5,615 nucleotides of DNA from Sulfitobacter sp. (GTDB taxonomy: Bacteria > Pseudomonadota > Alphaproteobacteria > Rhodobacterales > Rhodobacteraceae), in contig JAGXHC010000275.1 in NCBI GenBank assembly GCA_024636405.1, forward strand, positions 1 to 5,615, written 5' to 3'. The notes beneath the pieces were generated by a model. The model saw only the letters and a list, made by a program, of their open reading frames with translations. It was not told the DNA's origin and did no database searches. Position numbers and translations under genes: made by a program. Below, in pieces: positions 1 through 5,491 of this stretch (its first letter is position 1; each line of letters opens with the position of its first letter).

Positions 1-211
1 GCACATAGGTGATCGTTTCGATGCCGCGGTGCGGGTGCCAGGGGAAACCTTTTTCACAATCTTCCGGCCGCTCATTGCGAAAGTCATCGAACAGCAGAAA
101 CGGATCCAACTCACTTGGGTCCTGAAAGCCGAAGGCGCGGTGCAGTTTGACGCCGGCGCCTTCCACCGTGGGAACGGCGCGGCGGGTCTCAAGGGTGGGT
201 CTGAGGGACAT
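1..211 (-). CDS. Pirin family protein, N-terminal part (gene runs off the left edge)
   Basis: Reverse-strand frame starting at the ATG complementary to 209-211; 70 complete codons are visible and the rest lies outside the window. The protein begins MSLRPTLETRR and contains DPFLLFDDFR (residues 36-45) followed by GFPWHPHRGIET (55-66), the hallmark of the pirin N-terminal cupin. H59 and H61 of the HPHRG motif correspond to the first two metal ligands of human pirin; the remaining ligands would lie beyond the edge. Pirins are cupin proteins binding iron or another metal; some bacterial members have quercetinase activity and others bind metabolic enzymes, so the exact role is open. A good Shine-Dalgarno AAGGAG (complement of 218-223) sits 6 nt before the ATG and fixes the start. 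It is transcribed divergently from the dehydrogenase at 437. Family assignment is secure from the motif; function is not. Confidence 0.93.
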   Translation of the reverse strand, partial: MSLRPTLETRRAVPTVEGAGVKLHRAFGFQDPSELDPFLLFDDFRNERPEDCEKGFPWHPHRGIETITYV

Positions 212-239
212 ATCGGTCTCCTTTTTTGTGTCTTTTAGA

Positions 240-268
240 GAAATAGGATGCCTGGCGCGCCACCACAA
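240..268 (-). promoter_or_regulatory. Possible sigma70-type promoter for the pirin gene
   Basis: On the minus strand, TTGTGG (complement of 263-268) is followed after exactly 17 nt by TATTTC (complement of 240-245), placing a start point about 20-25 nt upstream of the pirin ATG. Each hexamer matches the consensus at only about three of six positions, so the support is mainly the ideal spacing, the location and the local AT-rich patch in a GC-rich genome. Confidence 0.3.
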
Positions 269-291
269 CGGCACACGTGCGAACCAAAACT

Positions 292-313
292 GTGCAGCGG
301 TGCACGCGGTGCA
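292..313. repeat. Short dyad plus 9-bp-period direct repeat in the divergent intergenic region
   Basis: GTGCA at 292-296 and TGCAC at 301-305 form a perfect 5-bp inverted repeat around GCGG. The octamer GCGGTGCA occurs at 297-304 and again at 306-313, a period of 9 bp. It lies between the divergent pirin and dehydrogenase genes, where an operator would be expected. The arms are short and the DNA is GC-rich, so chance is a real alternative. No known regulator motif was recognised. Confidence 0.3.
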
Positions 314-421
314 TGGGTCCGCGTGATGCCAACGGCAATCTTGCAGGGCGTGCAGTTGGCGAAGGGTCGCAAACGGACGCGACGGGCGCATCAGGGCGGG
401 GTGAAAACGCTGGGACATGGC

Positions 422-428
422 AAGGGAG
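422..428 (+). promoter_or_regulatory. Ribosome binding site deciding the dehydrogenase start
   Basis: AAGGGAG lies 8 nt upstream of the ATG at 437. The reading frame is open back to an ATG at 248, which would add 63 residues, but this site and the position of the Rossmann GxGxxG motif (residues 7-12 from 437) point to 437 as the true start. Confidence 0.75.
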
Positions 429-436
429 TGCATGAC

Positions 437-1381
437 ATGAAGGTTGGATTTGTCGGGTTGGGCAACGTCGGTGGAAAACTATCCGGGTCGTTGATCCGCA
501 ACGGCGTCGATGTGCAGGTTTTTGACCTTGACCCGGCTTTGGTCGCCGCGAAGGTTGCAGATGGTGCCGCGGACGGTGGCAGCCCCGCTCAGATGATGCA
601 GGACTGCGACGTGGTCATCACCTGCCTGCCAAGCCCCGCCGCCTGTGCCGATGTCGTGGCCCAGTTGCTGCCCCACGCAGTCCCCGGCAAAATCTGGATG
701 GAGATGTCCACCACAGACGCCGACCAGATCAAGGCCCACGCCGCCGCATTCATAGCAAAGGGCGCAGGGGCCGTGGATTGCCCGGTGTCCGGCGGGTGCC
801 ACCGCGCAGATACCGGCAATATCAGCATCTACGCAGGCTGCACCCGCGATACGTTTGACGCGGTGTTGCCAATCCTGACCCATATGGGACGGCGCATTCT
901 GCATGTCGGTGATGTGGGTGTATCGAGCACGCTCAAGGTCATGACGAACTATCTGGCCACGATCAATCTGCTGTCGCTCTGCGAGGCTCTGACGGTGATG
1001 AAGGCGGCGGGTATGGATCTGGGCGTGACATATCACGCGATCTCAATGTCTTCCGGCACGTCCTTTGTGCACGAAACTGAAAGCCAACTGATCCTGTCTG
1101 GGTCGCGGGACGTCAATTTCACCATGGATCTGGTGCAAAAGGACATCGGACTGTTTCAGAAACTGGCGGACGACCACGGTGTTTCGCTGGAATTGTCGCC
1201 GCTGATGATCGAAATGATGACCGACGGCCAGGACCGGTTTGGCGTGCGTGCCCAATCCGACCGAATGATCGAAAGGCTGGAACAAGCGACCGGGCTGTCA
1301 ATCACAGCCCCCGGTTTTCCGACGGAACTGGTGGATGATGAACCGGAAGAGCGCGGGCATGAAGTGGTTGTTACACGGTGA
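437..1381 (+). CDS. NAD(P)-dependent beta-hydroxyacid dehydrogenase (3-hydroxyisobutyrate dehydrogenase family)
   Basis: 314 aa, cytosolic, no signal peptide. The Rossmann nucleotide-binding domain opens at once with VGLGNVG (6-12); D30 at the end of the second strand suggests NAD rather than NADP preference. STTD (91-94) and DCPVSGG (114-120) are the family's substrate-binding segment. K167 in STLKVMTN is the expected catalytic lysine, with N171 four residues later. KDIGLF (235-240) belongs to the all-alpha C-terminal domain. The family covers 3-hydroxyisobutyrate dehydrogenase, tartronate semialdehyde reductase and sulfolactaldehyde reductase; all interconvert a 3-hydroxyacid and a semialdehyde, and the substrate here cannot be told. 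Length is slightly above the usual 290-300 aa because of a C-terminal tail from about residue 285 that includes an acidic stretch, LVDDEPEE (298-305). The gene stands alone: pirin diverges upstream and a 195-bp gap follows. Family call is firm; the substrate is unknown. Confidence 0.93.
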   Translation: MKVGFVGLGNVGGKLSGSLIRNGVDVQVFDLDPALVAAKVADGAADGGSPAQMMQDCDVVITCLPSPAACADVVAQLLPHAVPGKIWMEMSTTDADQIKAHAAAFIAKGAGAVDCPVSGGCHRADTGNISIYAGCTRDTFDAVLPILTHMGRRILHVGDVGVSSTLKVMTNYLATINLLSLCEALTVMKAAGMDLGVTYHAISMSSGTSFVHETESQLILSGSRDVNFTMDLVQKDIGLFQKLADDHGVSLELSPLMIEMMTDGQDRFGVRAQSDRMIERLEQATGLSITAPGFPTELVDDEPEERGHEVVVTR

Positions 1382-1416
1382 CAGACATCCGCGAAAACCT
1401 TTTGGGAAATTCTGTA

Positions 1417-1444
1417 TTGGCAATTGAAAAGAAATGAATATTCG
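1417..1444 (+). promoter_or_regulatory. Candidate sigma70-type promoter for the deacetylase-like/GNAT pair
   Basis: TTGGCA at 1417-1422 (five of six matches to TTGACA) is followed after 16 nt by TATTCG at 1439-1444 (three of six to TATAAT). It lies in an unusually AT-rich stretch (about 1395-1455) for this genome. The implied leader to the ATG at 1577 would be about 125 nt and would contain the hairpin at 1463-1483. An overlapping alternative pairs TTGAAA at 1425-1430 with a poor -10. Confidence 0.35.
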
Positions 1445-1462
1445 AGAATTCAGACTGTATCC

Positions 1463-1483
1463 GCCGCGCCGCGCGGCCGTTTT
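1463..1483 (+). terminator. Possible intrinsic terminator after the dehydrogenase gene
   Basis: GCCGCG (1463-1468) pairs perfectly with CGCGGC (1472-1477) across a CCG loop, giving a 6-bp all-GC stem. It is followed by CG and TTTT at 1480-1483. It lies about 80 nt past the dehydrogenase stop. The T-run is short and two bases off the stem, so efficiency is uncertain. Because a candidate promoter lies just upstream (1417-1444), the hairpin could instead act in the leader of the next transcript. Confidence 0.4.
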
Positions 1484-1576
1484 CCTCTGACGCGAAAATT
1501 CCCGGTTTGCTCTGGCTGCGCAAGTCTTTAGAGGTCGCTGGGCAAACGCAGACCATGACGGGGGGTACGCGCGACC

Positions 1577-2341
1577 ATGACATGCTGGTCAGACCTGGAA
1601 GCGGAACTGGACCTTTGGAGCCACGCGGGCGCCACGGCCACGATGTGGTGGCGCGATGATGATACCCAGGCCCCGACTGCGGAACTGGAACCGCTGCTTC
1701 GTCTGTCAGACAAATACGGCGTGCCGGTGCATCTGGCTGTGATCCCGGCGCAGATTGATCCGGGTTTGCGCAGTCGGTTGATGGCCTGCCGGGATGTCCA
1801 TGTCCTTCAGCACGGGTTCGCCCATATCAACCACGAACCGGAAGGTGCGCGCGCATCCGAAATCGGTGAGCACCGGCACCTTGATGCGCAGTTGGACGAT
1901 CTGCGCGAGGGATGGAAACGCTTGATGGCGGCTGATCTGCTCAATCTGGTGCCCGGCCTGGTGCCCCCCTGGAACCGGATTTCGGATGCCGCGTTGCGCG
2001 CTCTGCCGGGTCTTGGGTATCGGTTGTTTTCGTCAGAAGGCCCCACAACTCCCGATTTGGACATCCCCGATCTGACGCGCATTGATGGCCATGTTGATCC
2101 CATTCGCTGGAAACATGGCCGCCGGTTTCGCGGCCCGGACACGATGCGCGAATTGTTTGTCGAACACCTTGCGGCCCGCCGAACAGGACGCGCCATTCGG
2201 GACGAACCGACCGGCCTTTTGACGCACCACCTGCAAACCGGGGCAGATGCGTGGGCATTCATCGACGAACTTTTTGACCGACTTTCGCGGAATAGCGCGG
2301 TAAAATGGGTGCGGATGGCTGATCTTATTGAAAGAATTTAG
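1577..2341 (+). CDS. Polysaccharide deacetylase-like protein (divergent NodB fold)
   Basis: 254 aa, no signal peptide or membrane segment, so probably cytoplasmic. WWRDDDTQAP (24-33) replaces the usual TFDDG as the strand-end aspartate motif; D27-D29 would supply the catalytic base and a metal ligand. H79 and H83 in HGFAH match the metal-binding HxxxH motif. PPWNR (130-134) matches the motif-3 position, but the usual preceding arginine is a valine. LLTHH (214-218) fits the LxH motif near the C-terminus. Carbohydrate esterase 4 enzymes remove N- or O-acetyl groups from sugars using a divalent metal; this WWRDDD type is, from memory, common in alphaproteobacteria, often near glycosyltransferases, though none is visible here. 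The start is forced: an in-frame TGA lies at 1556-1558 with no other start codon after it; the Shine-Dalgarno is only a G-run at 1560-1565. The GNAT gene begins 10 nt after its stop. Fold call is good; activity and substrate are inference. Confidence 0.82.
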   Translation: MTCWSDLEAELDLWSHAGATATMWWRDDDTQAPTAELEPLLRLSDKYGVPVHLAVIPAQIDPGLRSRLMACRDVHVLQHGFAHINHEPEGARASEIGEHRHLDAQLDDLREGWKRLMAADLLNLVPGLVPPWNRISDAALRALPGLGYRLFSSEGPTTPDLDIPDLTRIDGHVDPIRWKHGRRFRGPDTMRELFVEHLAARRTGRAIRDEPTGLLTHHLQTGADAWAFIDELFDRLSRNSAVKWVRMADLIERI

Positions 2342-2345
2342 GGGG
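2340..2345 (+). promoter_or_regulatory. Ribosome binding site overlapping the upstream stop codon
   Basis: AGGGGG begins inside the TAG stop (2339-2341) of the deacetylase-like gene and ends 6 nt before the ATG at 2352. This selects 2352 over the in-frame TTG at 2328 and suggests coupled translation of the pair. Confidence 0.7.
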
Positions 2346-2351
2346 ACTCGC

Positions 2352-3212
2352 ATGTTGGACGTGAGACACGCGCGCGCGGATGAACGCGACGAAATCGCAA
2401 ACTTCATGAATGCATCCTTTCCCCGTGCCAAGTGGGGCTTGGACAAATGGCACGAATTGCTGGCCGGACGGTGGGCCGATCCCGAAGACCCCTATGCCAT
2501 CATCGCGCGCAGTGGTGACACGCTGGTTGGGGCTTTGGGGCTGATCAGTGTGAACCGGCCCCTGGAAAATGGCGGTGTGGCCAAAACGCGCGGCATGACA
2601 TCGTGGTACATGCAGCACGAACATCGCGGGGGCGGCATCGGCACGCGGATGATGGATCTGGCAACGTCCGATCCGGCAGTCACAATTACCAATCAGGGCA
2701 GCGCACCCAAGGCCGTTCCGGTGCTGGAACGCGCCGGACTGTCGGTGCTGGAAACGGAGCGGTTGTTCTGGAAGCGGCATCCGGGCGAGCCCACGCTGAC
2801 AGTTCACGCTGATCCGCTGGCGCTGGGCGCGAAACTGAGCCCGCGAGACCGCAGCGTTCTCATGGCGCATCGGGGTCTCAACCTGACATCGGTGGCCGTT
2901 GAAACCCCGGACGGACTGTGTGTGATCGTATTTTCGGTAAAGCAGAAACGCGACGGGTTCAGCAGCTTTGGGGTGATGTATCTGGGCGACCGCGCCCTTT
3001 TTACCCGCCATGCGCGCGCCATAGCGGCCAGCGTTCTGAGAGCGGACGGTGATGTCATGGCGGTGGACAAGCGGTTCGTCACAGGCCGCGTTACACCAGA
3101 CGAGACCGAGCCATTGGAGGTGCCGTATTATTATACCGCAGGGCTGGTGCAGCCTGCGGATATCGATCATCTGTTCTCCGAAGTGGTGTTGCTGGATATG
3201 AAGATCTACTGA
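2352..3212 (+). CDS. GNAT-family N-acetyltransferase with long C-terminal region
   Basis: 286 aa, cytosolic. Residues 1 to about 140 form a GNAT domain: N-terminal MLDVRHARADERDEIANFM is the first strand and helix, GDTLVGALGLI (55-65) is the central strand pair, and TSWYMQHEHRGGGIGTRMMD (83-102) contains the acetyl-CoA pyrophosphate loop RGGGIGT (92-98). NQGSAPKAVPVLERAGL (114-130) fits the last strand-helix unit, where the acceptor side of the site lies. Residues about 145-286 have no motif I recognise; they could be a degenerate second acyltransferase lobe or an acceptor-binding domain. GNAT enzymes move an acyl group from acyl-CoA to an amine. The TTG at 2328 in the same frame would overlap the upstream gene, but the ATG at 2352 has the better ribosome site. 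It is the second gene of a tight pair with the deacetylase-like gene and ends convergently against sdaA. Acceptor unknown. Confidence 0.85.
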   Translation: MLDVRHARADERDEIANFMNASFPRAKWGLDKWHELLAGRWADPEDPYAIIARSGDTLVGALGLISVNRPLENGGVAKTRGMTSWYMQHEHRGGGIGTRMMDLATSDPAVTITNQGSAPKAVPVLERAGLSVLETERLFWKRHPGEPTLTVHADPLALGAKLSPRDRSVLMAHRGLNLTSVAVETPDGLCVIVFSVKQKRDGFSSFGVMYLGDRALFTRHARAIAASVLRADGDVMAVDKRFVTGRVTPDETEPLEVPYYYTAGLVQPADIDHLFSEVVLLDMKIY

Positions 3213-3226
3213 TCCGCGCGGATCAG
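3209..3226. terminator. Perfect 18-bp palindrome between convergent genes, possible bidirectional terminator
   Basis: CTGATCCGCGCGGATCAG reads identically on both strands. In RNA from either strand it folds into a 7-bp stem closed by a GCGC tetraloop. The left arm contains the GNAT stop TGA (3210-3212) and the right arm contains the sdaA stop (complement of 3223-3225), so both genes end inside it. Neither side has a T-run, which argues against a classical intrinsic terminator. A two-way 3'-end-protecting hairpin or Rho-assisted stop fits equally well. Confidence 0.5.
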
Positions 3227-4596
3227 CAGTTGGGCACGTTGACGGCCAATCCACCCAGCGACGTTTCCTTGTATTTCTCGGACATGTCCGCGCCGGTTTG
3301 GCGCATCGTTTCAATACAGGCATCCAGCGGCACCAAATGCGTGCCGTCGCCGCGCAGCGCCAGCGAGGCGGCTGAAACAGCCTTGATCGCGCCCAGACCG
3401 TTGCGCTCGATGCACGGCACCTGCACCAGTCCACGCACCGGATCGCAGGTCATGCCAAGGTGGTGCTCAAGCGCGATCTCGGCGGCGTTTTCCACCTGTT
3501 CGGGCGTGCCGCCCATCACGGCACACAGGCCCGCTGCTGACATGGCGGCCGCACTGCCGACTTCGGCCTGACATCCCGCCTCCGCACCCGAGATGGAGGC
3601 GTTGAATTTGACCAAGCCGCCAATCGCGGCAGCAGTCAGCAGAAAATCCTCGATGTGGTCTTCCGATGCGCCCGGCACATGGTCAAGGTAGTAGCGCAAG
3701 GTGGCGGGCATCACGCCTGCGGCCCCATTGGTCGGGGCGGTGACAACCTGACCGCCGGCGGCGTTCTCCTCGTTTACGGCCATGGCATAGACGATCATCC
3801 AGTCGTTGATGGTATGCGGCGCCTGCTGGTTCATGCCGCGCTCTGCCAGCAGGGCGTAGTGAATGCCCTTGGCGCGACGTTTCACATTAAGCCCACCGGG
3901 CAGGATGCCGCCCGTTTCCAGTCCCCGATTGATACAGTCGTTCATCACCTGCCAAAGCCGTTTCGATCCTTTGGCAAGGTTGTCGGCACCGCCACGGGAT
4001 TCCTCATTGGCGCGTTTCATCTGGGCAATCGTCTTACCCGATTGTTTCGCCATTTCAAGCATTTCCGCCGCGGACTTAAAGGGGAAAGGCACCGGCGCGC
4101 CCGCATCGGTGTCCTTGCCCGCGGCCAGTTCGCCTTCGGTCATCACAAACCCACCGCCGATGGAATAATAGGTTTCGCGCAACACGACGTCGCCCTGCGC
4201 ATCCGTGGCCCGCAACATCATACCATTGGCGTGGCCCGCCAGTTTGGTGTCATAGTCAAAGATCATATCGGTTTTGGGATCAAATTTCAGCGGCGGCAGC
4301 CCGTCCACCGTGATCTCATGGGTGTCGTGGATCGCCGTTAACACGGCCTCTGCACGTTCGGCGTCATAATCCTGCGGGGTGAATCCGGCCAGCCCAAGGA
4401 CTGTGGCGCGGTCTGTCGCATGGCCCACGCCCGTAAAGGCAAGCGAGCCGTGCAGCGAGGCGCGCAACCCGGCAAACTGGAACGGTGAGGCGCGCATCTT
4501 ATCAAGAAACCGCGCGGCAGCGACCATCGGTCCCATGGTATGCGACGAAGACGGCCCGACGCCGACCTTGAACATGTCGAAGACGGAGAGAAACAT
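3223..4596 (-). CDS. sdaA: L-serine ammonia-lyase (L-serine dehydratase), iron-sulfur-dependent, single-chain type
   Basis: 457 aa, the full length of the fused type, in which beta and alpha domains form one chain. It converts L-serine to pyruvate and ammonia in the cytosol using an oxygen-sensitive [4Fe-4S] cluster. The start MFLSVFDMFKVGVGPSSSHT shows the conserved N-terminus, with GPSSSHTMGP at 14-23. The alpha domain runs from about residue 170 and includes APTNGAAGVMPA (287-298). Cluster ligands are expected at C342 in GAEAGCQAEVGSA, C384 in GMTCDPVRG and C395 in VQVPCIERNG, all present. The chain ends in GGLAVNVPNC: the terminal C457 matches the C-terminal cysteine that in the Legionella enzyme folds back onto the cluster until substrate displaces it. 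All key elements are intact. Its ATG shares one base with the stop of the GST gene (TGATG), so the two are probably one operon with coupled translation; an AAGGA lies 11 nt upstream inside the GST gene. Very secure. Confidence 0.97.
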   Translation of the reverse strand: MFLSVFDMFKVGVGPSSSHTMGPMVAAARFLDKMRASPFQFAGLRASLHGSLAFTGVGHATDRATVLGLAGFTPQDYDAERAEAVLTAIHDTHEITVDGLPPLKFDPKTDMIFDYDTKLAGHANGMMLRATDAQGDVVLRETYYSIGGGFVMTEGELAAGKDTDAGAPVPFPFKSAAEMLEMAKQSGKTIAQMKRANEESRGGADNLAKGSKRLWQVMNDCINRGLETGGILPGGLNVKRRAKGIHYALLAERGMNQQAPHTINDWMIVYAMAVNEENAAGGQVVTAPTNGAAGVMPATLRYYLDHVPGASEDHIEDFLLTAAAIGGLVKFNASISGAEAGCQAEVGSAAAMSAAGLCAVMGGTPEQVENAAEIALEHHLGMTCDPVRGLVQVPCIERNGLGAIKAVSAASLALRGDGTHLVPLDACIETMRQTGADMSEKYKETSLGGLAVNVPNC

Positions 4597-5297
4597 CAGG
4601 TGGCACTTCCTTCTGGGGGGCGCGGCAGTTGCGGCGCGGTAAAGGGGGTATCGCCCAGACCCTCGGCGCTTTGCAAGCAGGCTGTACAGGGCTGGGTTTC
4701 AAGCTGGGCACAAAGGCGGCGCAGTTCAGGAAAGGCTTCAATGTCGAACCAACTGCGGTCTGTCTCTGACGGATAAAGTGCAGGCCACCGCAGCAGCGCG
4801 GCAATATAAAAGTCCAGCACCGTCGGGTCCGGCGCCCCCAGCCAGTCAGGACGGGCAGCAGCGACAGTGTCCAGCGTGCGCAGGCTGGCATTGATCTGCG
4901 CATGAAGACCCGTGCGCAGGGCTTCATGTGCGGCAGGGTCCGAACCGATGTATTTTTCAGGGTAAAACAGCATCCGCTCCGCAGGGTGCAGGGTATTGGC
5001 AACAAAGAACAGCCATTTCAGGAACCCCCCGCGCGCCGGATGATCAGACGCCGGACCAAGCCCGCCATGGGTGTCCGCCAGCCAGAGCAGGATTGCCCCG
5101 GTTTCAAACAGCGGCCCCTGCGGGGTTTCCAGCACCGGGATCAGCGCATTGGGATTGAGCTTGCGAAACGCAGCACCCGACTGGGCGTGGCGGGCGCGAT
5201 CAACCAGCACAGTCCGAAAGGGCAGGCCACGGTGCTCAAGCGCCAGACGCACGATCAGCGAGGCATTGTCGGGGGCATAATGCAAAATGTAACTCAT
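4596..5297 (-). CDS. Glutathione S-transferase family protein
   Basis: 233 aa, cytosolic. Residues 1 to about 78 form the thioredoxin-like domain: MSYILHYAPDNASLIVRLAL (1-20) carries the strand and helix 1, with S13 in the usual catalytic serine/cysteine place. NPNALIPVLE (48-57) has the cis-proline P54, and FETGAILLWLAD (64-75) contains the glutamate-threonine pair that grips the glutathione gamma-glutamyl group. The all-helical C-terminal domain follows, with D162 in TVLDFYIA as the likely helix-capping aspartate. GSTs add glutathione to electrophiles or perform thiol exchange; the substrate is not evident. The frame extends 9 codons upstream to a GTG at 5324, but homology favours the ATG at 5297. 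Neither start has a convincing Shine-Dalgarno, which is unlike the neighbouring genes. It overlaps sdaA as TGATG, suggesting joint expression with serine dehydratase. Confidence 0.92.
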   Translation of the reverse strand: MSYILHYAPDNASLIVRLALEHRGLPFRTVLVDRARHAQSGAAFRKLNPNALIPVLETPQGPLFETGAILLWLADTHGGLGPASDHPARGGFLKWLFFVANTLHPAERMLFYPEKYIGSDPAAHEALRTGLHAQINASLRTLDTVAAARPDWLGAPDPTVLDFYIAALLRWPALYPSETDRSWFDIEAFPELRRLCAQLETQPCTACLQSAEGLGDTPFTAPQLPRPPEGSAT

Positions 5298-5323
5298 GGG
5301 AGGATTGGTAGGGCCGTCCCGCA

Positions 5324-5390
5324 CACCGGCGCGTTCGAATACGACCTGTCATGGTGCGAATTGGGCGCGCGGCAGGTGTGTGCGCCGGTG
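5324..5390. repeat. 9-bp inverted repeat upstream of the GST gene
   Basis: CACCGGCGC (5324-5332) and GCGCCGGTG (5382-5390) are perfect inverted copies 49 nt apart, in the non-coding stretch 5298-5491 upstream of the GST gene. The arms sit where a promoter/operator for the GST-sdaA operon would be expected. I found no convincing -35/-10 pair in this stretch, and GC-rich 9-mers can pair by chance, so the regulatory reading is weak. Confidence 0.25.
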
Positions 5391-5491
5391 CAAGGCCAGG
5401 GGCCAACCGTCAGAACCCCGATCGCTAGGCGTCACAGCGCCAAACGGCATTGTCGGTTTTTGACTGATCGCCCTTTGCCCACTGGCGCGGC

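Noticed and set aside
248..436. 63-codon in-frame N-terminal extension of the dehydrogenase from the ATG at 248
   Set aside because: The family begins within a few residues of the GxGxxG motif, a good ribosome site precedes 437, and the extension is an arginine/glycine-rich sequence with no fold; high GC keeps the frame open.
3202..3224. Three clustered GATC sites as an origin- or methylation-type element
   Set aside because: Two are a consequence of the palindrome and the third is in coding sequence; no DnaA boxes or AT-rich unwinding region nearby.
2325..3434. 369-codon minus-strand open frame opposite the GNAT gene and the end of sdaA
   Set aside because: It runs antisense through two well-supported coding regions, has a histidine/arginine/proline-rich composition typical of antisense shadows in GC-rich genomes, and shows no motif.
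3655..4341. 228-codon plus-strand open frame inside sdaA
   Set aside because: Antisense to a fully intact, highly conserved enzyme; no motif, no ribosome site.
4502..5005. 167-codon minus-strand open frame across the GST-sdaA junction
   Set aside because: Out of frame with both genes, which are each intact and recognisable; codon composition is shadow-like.
5331..5347. TTCGAAT resembling a tRNA T-loop
   Set aside because: The flanking 5-bp stem and the conserved C after the loop are missing, and no anticodon arm or acceptor stem can be drawn.
5428..5441. GGCG-TCACAG-CGCC dyad as a terminator for the right-edge gene
   Set aside because: Only a 4-bp stem with no T-run on the minus strand; too weak to call.
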